Assembly: GCF_008040165.1 (NCBI RefSeq)
Contig: NZ_VRUR01000002.1
Coordinates: 1,240,001 to 1,304,000 of the forward strand
Length of the DNA: 64,000 nucleotides
Reading direction: 5' to 3'
Source of the DNA: Flagellimonas hymeniacidonis
GTDB lineage: Bacteria; Bacteroidota; Bacteroidia; Flavobacteriales; Flavobacteriaceae
Below, in pieces: positions 45,531 through 54,421 of the stretch. The notes below the pieces were generated by a model. It did no database searches. It saw nothing but the letters and a program-made list of their open reading frames with translations, and had not been told where the DNA came from. Both the position numbers and the translations under genes were made by a program. Each line of letters opens with the position of its first letter. Position 1 is the stretch's first letter.

Positions 45531-46247
45531 ATGATTACAACTGATAATCTCACTAAACAGTATGGTGAAACCATTGTATTGAATCAATTGAATTTGAGCA
45601 TAGGTGCCAACGAAATTTATTGCCTACTCGGAGCTAATGGAGCAGGTAAAACAACTACCATTAATTTACTGCTTGGCTTTATAAAACCTACTTCTGGAAG
45701 TGCATTTATCAATGGCTTGTGCGTATCTGAAGATTATATAAAAACAAAACAATACCTAGCGTACATTCCAGAAAATCTAATGCTATACCCTACTTTAACT
45801 GCAGTCGAAAACCTTAAGTATTTTTCGGGTATAGGTGGAAAAAACCTTAACAAAAGCCAATCCGAAGATTTTTTAAATGAGGCTGGTCTTCAGAAGAATG
45901 CTTTTAATCAACGTATTTCAACATTTTCTAAGGGAATGCGACAAAAAGTGGGCATTTCAATTGCATTGGCAAAAGATGCTAAATCATTGTTACTGGATGA
46001 ACCAACTTCTGGATTAGACCCTAAAAGCAGTAATGAATTTGGACAACTTTTACACAAATTAAAGGATAACGGGGTTTCCATATTAATGGCCACACACGAC
46101 CTATTTAGAGCTAAAGATACCGGCACGCATATTGGCATTATGAAAAACGGCGAGTTAAGACAAGAGTATGCAACAAAAGACATATCCCTACCCGAATTAG
46201 AGCAGGCTTACCTAGAAGCTATGAACTATAAAGAATTAGTGTCATGA
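45531..46247 (+). CDS. ABC transporter ATP-binding protein (ABC-2 exporter type)
   Basis: 238 residues with Walker A GANGAGKTT (residues 37-45), signature FSKGMRQKV, Walker B SLLLDEPTSGLDP and switch THD. The closest design is the NosF-type ATPase of metallo-enzyme/copper maturation systems and ABC-2 exporters. Its stop overlaps the first permease start by four bases (ATGA), showing coupling. It is the first of four genes 45531-51284 that are tightly spaced. Confidence 0.92.
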   Translation: MITTDNLTKQYGETIVLNQLNLSIGANEIYCLLGANGAGKTTTINLLLGFIKPTSGSAFINGLCVSEDYIKTKQYLAYIPENLMLYPTLTAVENLKYFSGIGGKNLNKSQSEDFLNEAGLQKNAFNQRISTFSKGMRQKVGISIALAKDAKSLLLDEPTSGLDPKSSNEFGQLLHKLKDNGVSILMATHDLFRAKDTGTHIGIMKNGELRQEYATKDISLPELEQAYLEAMNYKELVS

Positions 46248-47647
46248 TTCGAAATGTTTTTATTAAAGAAATTACTGAGTTTGCCAGAGATGGAAGGGTT
46301 AAAATAGCATTTTCAATCGTAATAGTATTGCTGGGTATTGCTACTTGGATTAGCAGCAGGCAGTATAATTCTACAAACCAACAATATGCCGTGGCCAAAA
46401 GTGCAGAAAGGTCCATTTGGAATAATCAGGGTGAAAAAAACCCACACTCGGCAGCGCATTACGGCACTTATGCGTTTAAACCCAAATATCCGTTATCCTT
46501 AATTGATCAAGGGGTGGATAAATATGCAGGAACTTCGATTTTCTTGGAAGCACATAATAGAAATGAAGCACAATTTAGCTTGGCCGCCGATCAAACTGGC
46601 TTGGCACGTTTTGGTGATTTAACCCCTGATTTTATTCTTTTATTCATTATTCCATTGCTCATCGTTCTGTTGGGTTATAACGCTTTTACCAAAGAACGAG
46701 AAATGAGAACTTTGGTGTTGATTCGAAGCCTAGGAATTGCACCTTGGAAATTGATTTTGGGAAAATGGACAGCTCTTTTCTTGCCTATCCTAGTTATTAC
46801 AATCGTCTTAATAGTCAGTGCAGGAATAATTCTATCTAACCTAGAAGACTTTGGGGTTTTCAAATGGAGTAACCTTGGAATACTTTTTTTAGTGTACATA
46901 TGCTATTACATCGTTTTTGTCAATCTTGTGTTGATTATCTCCTCAAAATCAAAAAAATCCTCTATTTCATTGGTTTTGTCATTGGCAATTTGGATCATAG
47001 CTTGTTTAGTGGTCCCCAAGGCAGCCAGTAATTTTGCAGAAGCCAAATACCCTTACCCTACTCGGCAAGAATTTTCTGCAAATATCTTAAAGGACAAGCA
47101 AGAAGGTTTAGACGGTCATGACCCATGGAACAAGCAGGCTAAACTACTTGAGCAAAAAGTTCTAAAGGAGTACAATGTCGACAGCTTACATCAATTGCCA
47201 TTTAATTTTGATGCTTACCGAATGCAAAAGGGAGAAGAACATGATGCTGAAGTTTATTTTAAACAGTATAAGTATTTAAAATCCCAATTTGAGGGCCAAA
47301 CCAATGTATATATTGGTCTTGCGGCTTTTTCACCATTTCTTCCAGCACGGTTTTTGAGTATGGGCGTGGCAAATACAGATTACTCTACCCATTGGGACTT
47401 TTCAGATGCAGCAGAAGATTATCGTATTAAGATGCAGGCATTTTTGAATAATGATTTTGCAAAAAATTCATCACATGGAAATTGGAGTTATAAGGCAGAA
47501 GAAACTACATGGGAAAAACTCCCTGCTTTTGAATATGCTCCTCCCCAACTTGCTGAGATTCTATCTAAAAATTCTTCTAACATAATTGTTCTGGTAACAT
47601 GGCTATTAGGATCATTTGCGTTTTTATTCATCACCATTAAAATCTGA
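46244..47647 (+). CDS. ABC-2 type permease with DUF3526-like domain (first)
   Basis: 467 residues. One N-terminal membrane helix (near 23-42) is followed by a periplasmic domain of about 100 residues, then a cluster of five helices (near 128-260) around the FTKEREMRTL amphipathic segment, a second long soluble part, and a final helix (near 445-465). This layout is that of NosY/DUF3526 permeases. It overlaps the ATPase gene by four bases and precedes the second permease by five bases. Confidence 0.85.
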   Translation: MIRNVFIKEITEFARDGRVKIAFSIVIVLLGIATWISSRQYNSTNQQYAVAKSAERSIWNNQGEKNPHSAAHYGTYAFKPKYPLSLIDQGVDKYAGTSIFLEAHNRNEAQFSLAADQTGLARFGDLTPDFILLFIIPLLIVLLGYNAFTKEREMRTLVLIRSLGIAPWKLILGKWTALFLPILVITIVLIVSAGIILSNLEDFGVFKWSNLGILFLVYICYYIVFVNLVLIISSKSKKSSISLVLSLAIWIIACLVVPKAASNFAEAKYPYPTRQEFSANILKDKQEGLDGHDPWNKQAKLLEQKVLKEYNVDSLHQLPFNFDAYRMQKGEEHDAEVYFKQYKYLKSQFEGQTNVYIGLAAFSPFLPARFLSMGVANTDYSTHWDFSDAAEDYRIKMQAFLNNDFAKNSSHGNWSYKAEETTWEKLPAFEYAPPQLAEILSKNSSNIIVLVTWLLGSFAFLFITIKI

Positions 47648-47652
47648 TTGTT

Positions 47653-49077
47653 ATGTACAAGTATAATTTTCTATATGAATTAAAATTACTCCTACGTAGT
47701 GGGTGGATGCAAATTCTAAGCCTATTGTTGTTGGGACTTTTCTGTTTTGCCACCATCAACGGAGACCAAAAAGTAAAAAAAAGAAAACAAGATATTCATT
47801 TGGCAAAAGCAGAAGTTAAAGAGTCTGATGCCAATATGCTTTCGCTCTTGGATTCGATTGAAAATGGAATGGAAGTCAGTGCTTCCAGGTGGACTATCCC
47901 TTCTAGTCCAACAGCGGTTGGCAACTATCATCCCAGAGTAGCTGCAATGGATTCGCAACCACTGTCATTTGTTTCAACAGGACAGAGTGATTTGTTTACC
48001 CACTATGTAAAACCAACCATGACCGGAGATGACTTTACACTTAATTTTACGGAAATTATTAGTCCTGTTCAACAGCTCTTTGGAAGTTTTGACCTTGCAT
48101 TTGTTATAGTTTATCTACTTCCTTTAATTATTATCGCATTTTCGTATAATATTTTATCAGCAGAACGAGAAAGCGGGTCGTTAAAACTATTGGCTTCTCA
48201 GCCCATTTTAATCCATACTTGGGTATTTCAAAAAATAAGCCTGCGTTTTTTTTGGACTCTTATCCTCACTGCTATTATCCTCACTATAGTTTTTCTATTT
48301 CTTGCATCAGGCAGCAACTTTAATGGCTTGTTTAATGTCATCATAATAACTACCGCATATATACTTTTTTGGTTTGCACTTGCCTTTGTAGTGAATTTAA
48401 GGGTGGGGAATTCTTCAAAAAATGCTATTGTGCTTTTAGGGCTTTGGGTAGTTTTCGTCCTATTGGTTCCATCTGTGATAAATCAGTTGGGAAATACGCT
48501 ATACCCAATGCCATCGCGTACACTGATGATTAATAAAATGAGAAGTTTAAAAGAAGAAGCTATCGAAAAACAAGATGAGATTTTAGACAACTTCTTAAGA
48601 GACCATCCCGAATATGCCATCAACGACCCCAACCAGAATAGGAAATTCTATCATCGCTATCTGGCATCGCAAAAGCTGGTCAAAGAAGAGCTTGAACCGG
48701 TAGCTTTGGAATTTGAACAGCAGTTAGAAAGACAACAGGCACTGATATCCAAATTTCGCTGGCTCTCTCCTTCAATTATAGCTCAAGAATCCCTTAATAT
48801 GCTTTCGGGAACTTCTACTGCCGACTATGAAGATTATCGCAAGCAAGTAATACGCTTTGCCGAAATATGGCGAGATCATTTAACCCCACTCCTATATAAT
48901 AATGAGCCCTTTACTAGCAACGACTATCCAGAGCTACCCTCATTCAACTATCAACCTATAAAATTACAAAACAACATAGTTTCTTCCCTGATAATCATGA
49001 TGGTTTCTATTGGAATTGGTTGTATCGGATACATTGTTGCCCTCCGGGGAAACGCATCAAAACTAATAGTATCATGA
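47653..49077 (+). CDS. ABC-2 type permease with DUF3526-like domain (second)
   Basis: 474 residues, with the same layout as the preceding permease but shifted: N-terminal helix near 16-34, periplasmic domain, helices near 140-165, 190-220, 225-245 and 255-285 around LSAERESGSLKLL, and a final helix near 440-465. The pair probably forms a heterodimer served by the ATPase at 45531. It overlaps the following outer-membrane gene by four bases (ATGA). Neither permease carries a peptidase domain. Confidence 0.85.
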   Translation: MYKYNFLYELKLLLRSGWMQILSLLLLGLFCFATINGDQKVKKRKQDIHLAKAEVKESDANMLSLLDSIENGMEVSASRWTIPSSPTAVGNYHPRVAAMDSQPLSFVSTGQSDLFTHYVKPTMTGDDFTLNFTEIISPVQQLFGSFDLAFVIVYLLPLIIIAFSYNILSAERESGSLKLLASQPILIHTWVFQKISLRFFWTLILTAIILTIVFLFLASGSNFNGLFNVIIITTAYILFWFALAFVVNLRVGNSSKNAIVLLGLWVVFVLLVPSVINQLGNTLYPMPSRTLMINKMRSLKEEAIEKQDEILDNFLRDHPEYAINDPNQNRKFYHRYLASQKLVKEELEPVALEFEQQLERQQALISKFRWLSPSIIAQESLNMLSGTSTADYEDYRKQVIRFAEIWRDHLTPLLYNNEPFTSNDYPELPSFNYQPIKLQNNIVSSLIIMMVSIGIGCIGYIVALRGNASKLIVS

Positions 49078-51284
49078 GAATAACGTATTGGATGATTCTG
49101 TTTTTCCCATTATGCATGGTTTATGCTCAGGAAAACAACACCCAAAATTTTGCTCCACCAGAAATTCCTCAAGAAATAAAAGTTTCAAAAGCTACAAGTG
49201 GAATTCAATTGGATGGTTTTCTGAATGAAAAAGATTGGCAAACAGCAGAAATAACGGAGGATTTTTTCAGAATAGAGCCAAGGCAAGGTGGTAAGATTAA
49301 ATATAAAACCCAGGTTCAGTTTTTGTATGATAACAAATATCTATATGTTGCCGCATTCTGTAGCGATTCTTTAGGTTTACAGGGAATTAGGATTCAAGAT
49401 TTAAGAAGAGATTTTGACTGGGGAGAGAATGATATTTTTGGTGTAGCCCTAGACCCACAAAACCTAAAACAATATGCACAAGGGTTTCAAACTACTCCTT
49501 ATGGCAACCAACGTGATTTTCAAAATTTCAATGGAAATAGTTTTGACACAGGTTGGAATACCTTATGGAGGGTCCGCACGCAAAGAACAGATAAGGGGTA
49601 TTCCGTGGAGATGGCCATTCCCTTTAAATCTTTGCGTTATAACCTTCCTGAAAATGGTAATACAATTGAATGGGGAATGACACTAGTGCGCTATGCTCGT
49701 AGAGATATTGAGGTTTCTACTTTCCCTGCTATTCCACAATCCTTTACGCCATACCGTATGACCTATGCGGCCAAACTAACTGGTATTGAAGTGCCTCCTC
49801 CATCAGCCAATATTAGGGTGGAGCCATATGCGTTGTATCAATATGATGAGAATAAAGAAGGTGAATCGTTAACCAATAAATCCAGTGACCCTAAGGTGGG
49901 CATTGATGCCAAATGGGCCATAAACCCGAAAACTGTCCTCGATTTAACCATCAATACCGATTTTGCCCAGGCAGATGTTGATAGGGCGGTAAATAACCTA
50001 GAACGTTTCAATATTTTCTTTCCTGAGCGTCGTCAGTTCTTTTTAGAAAATTCAGGTATTTGGGCTGGTGGATTACAACAATCCATTCGCCCTTTTTTTA
50101 GTAGAAGAATTGGCTTGCAAGGTGAATTCAATGCGACACCGGCGCCCATTGACTTTGGTGCTCGTTTCACACAAAGAACAGAAAAGAATGCATTGGCAGG
50201 TCTTTTTGTTCGCCAGCGCGAAACGGAAAATTCTGCAGGAGCTAATTTTGGTGTGCTTCGCTATCTGAAAAACTATGGAAGGGAAAATAATATTGGCATA
50301 ATGGTCACCCATAGAGCAGATGATAGCTACTCGGAACTCAATCTGGAAAATAACAGCAATACCACTATAACTGTGGATGGGCAAATTAGGCCAACCAGCC
50401 AATGGGATGTGCAATATTTATTGTCAAGTTCAATTGATGAGTCTACCGGAAAAACGGGATATGCTGGTAGAATTTTTGTAGGGAACGATAGCAATAAGTT
50501 TTACTATGGATGGGTAACTGAATATACAGATGCGAATTATAATCCAAGAATGGGGTTTGTTAGACAAAGCAATGTAATTCGGCACAATCCAGGTGGTTAT
50601 TACATATGGCGACCAAAGAACATTGATTGGATTAGGCGATGGGACCCAGGCATGTTTGTCAACTACAACCATGATGCCACTGACCCAAGCCAATTTCAGC
50701 AGGCAAGCCTCTATATTTTTCCAGTTTTTACATGGTTCAAAGATAATAGCTTTGTGGAAACCTCCTTTACTCCTACTTGGCAAAACATTAATTTTGAATT
50801 CGCTCCCTTAGGATTGGAAATTGAGCAGGACAATTATTTTTATACCAGATATTTGGTAAAGTATAACACAGACCAATCCAAGAAATGGTCTGGAGATATC
50901 GGTTATAATTTTGGAGATTTTTATAATGGAACCAGAGGTACTGTTAGTGCTGCTGCTCGTTTTTCCCCTGTTCCGCATGCCGCGCTGACCTTAGATTATG
51001 AGCACAACACAATCAAGGATGTTGGAATCAACAACGCGAATTTGTCCACGAATCTATATTCAGCAAATTTACGGCTAGCATTAAATCCAAGACTGCAATT
51101 ATCAACGTTCTATCAATATAATAGTTTTAATGAACAAGGACGATGGAATGCACGCTTTAGCTGGGAATATATGCCGCTGTCTTTTATTTATCTCGTTTTT
51201 AATGATACCCAAACCGATGTTTTTGACCCTTCGAGGAATGCTAAACAGTTTATAAGTAAGATTACGCTTTTAAAGCAATTTTAG
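49074..51284 (+). CDS. DUF5916 outer-membrane protein with CBM9-like N-terminus
   Basis: 736 residues: signal peptide (MRITYWMILFFPLCMVYA), a carbohydrate-binding family 9/DOMON-like domain (about residues 40-240, GIQLDGFLNEKDW at its start) and a long beta-strand-rich part typical of DUF5916 with FPERRQFFLENSG, ending in ITLLKQF with a terminal Phe as in outer-membrane barrels. The ATG at 49074 overlaps the permease stop and replaces a longer frame starting at 49020. It is the last gene of the TonB/ABC cluster. Confidence 0.85.
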   Translation: MRITYWMILFFPLCMVYAQENNTQNFAPPEIPQEIKVSKATSGIQLDGFLNEKDWQTAEITEDFFRIEPRQGGKIKYKTQVQFLYDNKYLYVAAFCSDSLGLQGIRIQDLRRDFDWGENDIFGVALDPQNLKQYAQGFQTTPYGNQRDFQNFNGNSFDTGWNTLWRVRTQRTDKGYSVEMAIPFKSLRYNLPENGNTIEWGMTLVRYARRDIEVSTFPAIPQSFTPYRMTYAAKLTGIEVPPPSANIRVEPYALYQYDENKEGESLTNKSSDPKVGIDAKWAINPKTVLDLTINTDFAQADVDRAVNNLERFNIFFPERRQFFLENSGIWAGGLQQSIRPFFSRRIGLQGEFNATPAPIDFGARFTQRTEKNALAGLFVRQRETENSAGANFGVLRYLKNYGRENNIGIMVTHRADDSYSELNLENNSNTTITVDGQIRPTSQWDVQYLLSSSIDESTGKTGYAGRIFVGNDSNKFYYGWVTEYTDANYNPRMGFVRQSNVIRHNPGGYYIWRPKNIDWIRRWDPGMFVNYNHDATDPSQFQQASLYIFPVFTWFKDNSFVETSFTPTWQNINFEFAPLGLEIEQDNYFYTRYLVKYNTDQSKKWSGDIGYNFGDFYNGTRGTVSAAARFSPVPHAALTLDYEHNTIKDVGINNANLSTNLYSANLRLALNPRLQLSTFYQYNSFNEQGRWNARFSWEYMPLSFIYLVFNDTQTDVFDPSRNAKQFISKITLLKQF

Positions 51285-51306
51285 ATTTTAGTTAGTTTGT
51301 TAGTTT

Positions 51307-51345
51307 AAAATCGAGGGATGGCATCGTTCAGCTCTCGATTTTTTT
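51307..51345. terminator. bidirectional terminator closing the TonB/ABC cluster
   Basis: AAAATCGAG (51307-51315) and CTCGATTTT (51334-51342) form a nine-base stem with T/A runs on both sides, so it can stop transcription from the plus-strand cluster and from the convergent minus gene, whose stop codon (51328-51330) lies in the loop. Confidence 0.8.
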
Positions 51346-51624
51346 ACTTTTTTTTGAGGAAAAAATATAGGTGTAGACCCACATAATAGTAAAACTGGGT
51401 ATAATATCCAGCCCAGGCACCAATTCTTCTACAAAAGTGACCACTCCAGCGGCTTGACCAATTTTTCCCTTATACATTCTGGTCATAAACCAAGCGGCCA
51501 TGGGTGCCCATATTACATCGGAAAACTCCCCTATTCCAGGTATTGCAAATGACAACATCCCTATACCATCAAACAGTAATCCAAGGAGAAGATTGCGATA
51601 TTTTAAGTCTTTCTCTTCTGACAT
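51328..51624 (-). CDS. small two-span membrane protein, unknown
   Basis: 98 residues: hydrophobic segments near 10-30 and 74-90, with FDGIGMLSFAIPGIGEFSD and a basic C-terminus. Resembles small conserved Bacteroidota membrane proteins of unknown role. It lies 40 bases before folE on the same strand as the convergent partner of the cluster terminator. Confidence 0.7.
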   Translation of the reverse strand: MSEEKDLKYRNLLLGLLFDGIGMLSFAIPGIGEFSDVIWAPMAAWFMTRMYKGKIGQAAGVVTFVEELVPGLDIIPSFTIMWVYTYIFSSKKSKKIES

Positions 51625-51664
51625 TTGTGAAAAATAGGAAATCGGTATGACTTGTAAAAATTAA

Positions 51665-52264
51665 CTAAGATAAATCGGAACTAATCAATTTCAGGAATTC
51701 ATTTCGTGTTTCAATTTTTTCAAATTGCCCTCTAAAGCCAGATGTTGTGGTTACGGAATTCTGTTTTTGAACCCCACGCATCATCATACACATATGCGAT
51801 GCTTCAATAACTACAGCTACACCCTTCGGTTTTAAGGTATTATTTAAACATTCTAGAATGTCGTGTGTCAATCGTTCTTGCACTTGTAATCTTCTTGCAA
51901 AAACATCAACAATTCTAGGTATTTTGCTTAGCCCAACAATATGTCCATTAGGAATGTAGGCGACATGCGCCTTACCAAAAAAGGGTAACATATGGTGTTC
52001 ACAAAGTGAATACACCTCGATATCCTTTATAATGACCATGTCATCATAGTCTTCCTTAAACATAGCGCCTTTCAGAATTTCGGCAGCATCTTGTTTATAT
52101 CCCTGTGTAAGAAACAACATAGCTTTTGCCGCACGTTCTGGGGTCTTTAGCAAGCCATCCCGTTTTACATCTTCCCCTATTTCATCTATAATTTTTGAAA
52201 AGCGATCTTTTACCTCATTAGTGACACTAATGTTGTACTCTTCCATGCTTTGATATGGTGCCAT
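51665..52264 (-). CDS. folE: FolE, GTP cyclohydrolase I
   Basis: 199-residue zinc enzyme making dihydroneopterin triphosphate from GTP, the first step of folate (and tetrahydropterin or queuosine-type) synthesis. Zinc ligands are in [10 protein letters not shown] (near residue 88) and [10 protein letters not shown]; the [11 protein letters not shown] motif is standard. The start at 52264 gives a typical N-terminus; ATG at 52246 is an alternative. It follows msrA by three bases. Confidence 0.96.
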   Translation of the reverse strand: MAPYQSMEEYNISVTNEVKDRFSKIIDEIGEDVKRDGLLKTPERAAKAMLFLTQGYKQDAAEILKGAMFKEDYDDMVIIKDIEVYSLCEHHMLPFFGKAHVAYIPNGHIVGLSKIPRIVDVFARRLQVQERLTHDILECLNNTLKPKGVAVVIEASHMCMMMRGVQKQNSVTTTSGFRGQFEKIETRNEFLKLISSDLS

Positions 52265-52267
52265 ATG

Positions 52268-52828
52268 CTATTTGACGGTATTTAGTTTATCTGAAAAATA
52301 CTTGTTCAGTTTTTTAATTTTTGGGTCTATGATTACTTGGCAATAGGGTTGAAACTTATTGTCGTTGTAATAATTCTGATGCCCTTGTTCTGCTTCATAA
52401 AAGGGTTTTGCCTCAGAAATTGCAGTAACTATGGGTGAATCAAATATATGCTCCTTTTCCAGTAGTGCAATAAATTCTTCAGCAAGTTTTTTTTGATCAA
52501 GGTTTGTATAGAAAATTTCACTTCGGTATTGGGTGCCAACATCATTTCCTTGACGGTTTAATGTAGTTGGATCGTGTGTAGCAAAAAAGACTTCCAATAA
52601 TTCGGTATAGGAAACTTTGGAAGAATCATAACTTATCTGTATACCTTCTGCATGTCCTGTTCTTCCCGTACAAATTTCACGATAAGCAGGATTTTTAATA
52701 TCTCCTCCCGTATATCCCGAAATGACCTTTTCAACACCATTTAGCCTTTGAAATACAGCCTCTGTACACCAAAAACAACCGCCAGCAAAAATGGCGGTCT
52801 CCTCTAGATTATTATTTTGTTTATTCAT
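52268..52828 (-). CDS. msrA: MsrA, peptide methionine-S-sulfoxide reductase
   Basis: 186 residues with the catalytic GCFWCTE motif at residues 17-23 (nucleophile Cys18) and the family motifs GYTGG and EGHQNYY (here EQGHQNYY). It repairs the S-form of methionine sulfoxide using thioredoxin. It lacks a signal peptide, so it is cytoplasmic. It precedes folE by three bases. Palindromic DNA at 52877 lies upstream. Confidence 0.96.
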   Translation of the reverse strand: MNKQNNNLEETAIFAGGCFWCTEAVFQRLNGVEKVISGYTGGDIKNPAYREICTGRTGHAEGIQISYDSSKVSYTELLEVFFATHDPTTLNRQGNDVGTQYRSEIFYTNLDQKKLAEEFIALLEKEHIFDSPIVTAISEAKPFYEAEQGHQNYYNDNKFQPYCQVIIDPKIKKLNKYFSDKLNTVK

Positions 52829-52876
52829 TCTCTTGTAAAGTTAAACAAAGTATATGATTTTATCATTTGAAAACTA

Positions 52877-52892
52877 TGATAAAATTTTATCA
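52877..52892. promoter_or_regulatory. 16-base palindrome between msrA and lolD-like gene
   Basis: TGATAAAATTTTATCA is a perfect palindrome; a related TGATTTTATCA lies about 30 bases to the left. Both are in the 156-base divergent region and could bind a regulator of msrA. The composition is AT-rich, so this could also be chance. Confidence 0.4.
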
Positions 52893-52984
52893 ATAGTCGT
52901 GAAAAGATGGCAAAACTTTATCTAAAACTTACGATTTTTGTCCCTCAAGAGTATTCATTACTTTCACCCAGATAACCAGATTTT

Positions 52985-53647
52985 ATGATCAAGGCCACTA
53001 ACATTCAAAAGTACTATGGAGACCTCCATGTTTTAAAAGGTGTTGACCTTGAAATAAAAAAAGGGGAAGTAGTATCAATTGTCGGAGCTTCTGGCGCTGG
53101 AAAAACAACGCTGCTCCAAATTTTGGGAACATTGGACGCTCCATCCAACAAGAAAGACAGTTCCTTGTCTATCAATGACACAGATATTAATCTACTGAAT
53201 GATAAAAATCTCGCACGTTTTCGTAATGAACACATAGGTTTTATTTTCCAGTTTCATCAGCTGCTACCAGAATTCACTGCATTGGAAAATGTTTGTATTC
53301 CAGCTTTTATTAAAAAAACACCTAAAGGAGAGGCTGAAAAGAGGGCCAAGGAGCTTCTGGATTTCTTAGGGCTTTCTGATCGTTATGACCATAAACCCAA
53401 TGCGCTATCCGGTGGAGAACAACAGCGTGTGGCTGTAGCTCGATCTTTAATCAATAATCCTTCTGTTATTTTAGCTGATGAACCGAGTGGGAACTTGGAT
53501 TCAGAAAGTGCAGACAATCTACACCAATTGTTCTTTAAACTTCGTGATGAGTTTGGGCAAACTTTTGTCCTAGTCACCCATAATTTAGAATTGGCCAATA
53601 TGGCTGACCGCAAATTGACTATGGTAGATGGATTAATTGTTTCTTAA
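52985..53647 (+). CDS. lolD: ABC transporter ATPase, LolD/MacB type
   Basis: 220 residues with Walker [10 protein letters not shown], signature [12 protein letters not shown], Walker [13 protein letters not shown] and the switch THN. The [19 protein letters not shown] stretch is typical of the LolD/FtsE/MacB group, so the probable role is lipoprotein release from the inner membrane. No permease (LolC/E) lies nearby. Nine bases separate it from the next gene. Confidence 0.88.
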   Translation: MIKATNIQKYYGDLHVLKGVDLEIKKGEVVSIVGASGAGKTTLLQILGTLDAPSNKKDSSLSINDTDINLLNDKNLARFRNEHIGFIFQFHQLLPEFTALENVCIPAFIKKTPKGEAEKRAKELLDFLGLSDRYDHKPNALSGGEQQRVAVARSLINNPSVILADEPSGNLDSESADNLHQLFFKLRDEFGQTFVLVTHNLELANMADRKLTMVDGLIVS

Positions 53648-53656
53648 TCCAAAACA

Positions 53657-54421
53657 ATGACCAAAACAGAGTTAAAAGACTTTTTAGATCAAAAAGTAGT
53701 GCAATACAATCATCCAAAATTTCTTGAAGATGATCCTTTGCAAATTCCCCATCGTTTTTCTAAAAAGGAAGATATCGAAATCAGTGGTTTTTTAACCGCT
53801 ACTATAGCTTGGGGAAATCGAAAGAGCATCATAAAAAATGCTTCCCGAATGATAGAGCTTTTGGATAACGCTCCACATGATTTTGTGTTAAATCATAACG
53901 AAACCGATTTGGAAAAGCTCTTGCCTTTTGTCCATAGAACCTTGAATGGTAATGACTTGCAATATTTTATCCAAAGCCTTCAAAATATGTATACAAACCA
54001 TGATGGGTTGGAAGCTGTTTTTGTGAAGCATCAGGAAAAAGATTCATTGCAATCCGCTATATCAAAATTTAAAGAAGTGTTTTTTGGATTGCCACATCAA
54101 ACCAGAACTATGAAACATATTTCCGACCCCAACAAAGGGTCAGCCGCAAAACGCATCAATATGTTTTTACGGTGGATGGTGAGAAACAATGATACTGGAG
54201 TGGACTTTGGCATCTGGAAAGGTTTAAGTCCTAGCCAACTTTCATGCCCCCTAGATGTACATTCTGGAAATGTTGCGCGAAAATTAAAATTAGTTAAGCG
54301 AAAACAGAATGACGCTAAAGCATTGGCAGAGCTTGACAAAAATCTGAGAAAACTAGATTCCAAGGATCCAGTTAAATATGATTTTGCCCTTTTTGGACTT
54401 GGTGTTTTTGAAAAATTCTAA
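53657..54421 (+). CDS. TIGR02757-family protein, unknown function
   Basis: 254 residues with conserved stretches HPKFLEDDPLQIPH, FLTATIAWGNRKSI, RMNMFLRWMVR-like (RINMFLRWMVRNND) and SCPLDVHSGNVARKL, which recall the TIGR02757 family, with DNA-glycosylase-like helical content. It is all-helical and cytoplasmic. Function unknown. Its stop overlaps that of the convergent peroxidase gene by four bases. Confidence 0.8.
   Translation: MTKTELKDFLDQKVVQYNHPKFLEDDPLQIPHRFSKKEDIEISGFLTATIAWGNRKSIIKNASRMIELLDNAPHDFVLNHNETDLEKLLPFVHRTLNGNDLQYFIQSLQNMYTNHDGLEAVFVKHQEKDSLQSAISKFKEVFFGLPHQTRTMKHISDPNKGSAAKRINMFLRWMVRNNDTGVDFGIWKGLSPSQLSCPLDVHSGNVARKLKLVKRKQNDAKALAELDKNLRKLDSKDPVKYDFALFGLGVFEKF

Noticed and set aside
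45531..49077. nitrous oxide reductase maturation cluster
   Set aside because: The ATPase and permeases resemble NosF and NosY, but nosZ, nosD and nosL are absent.
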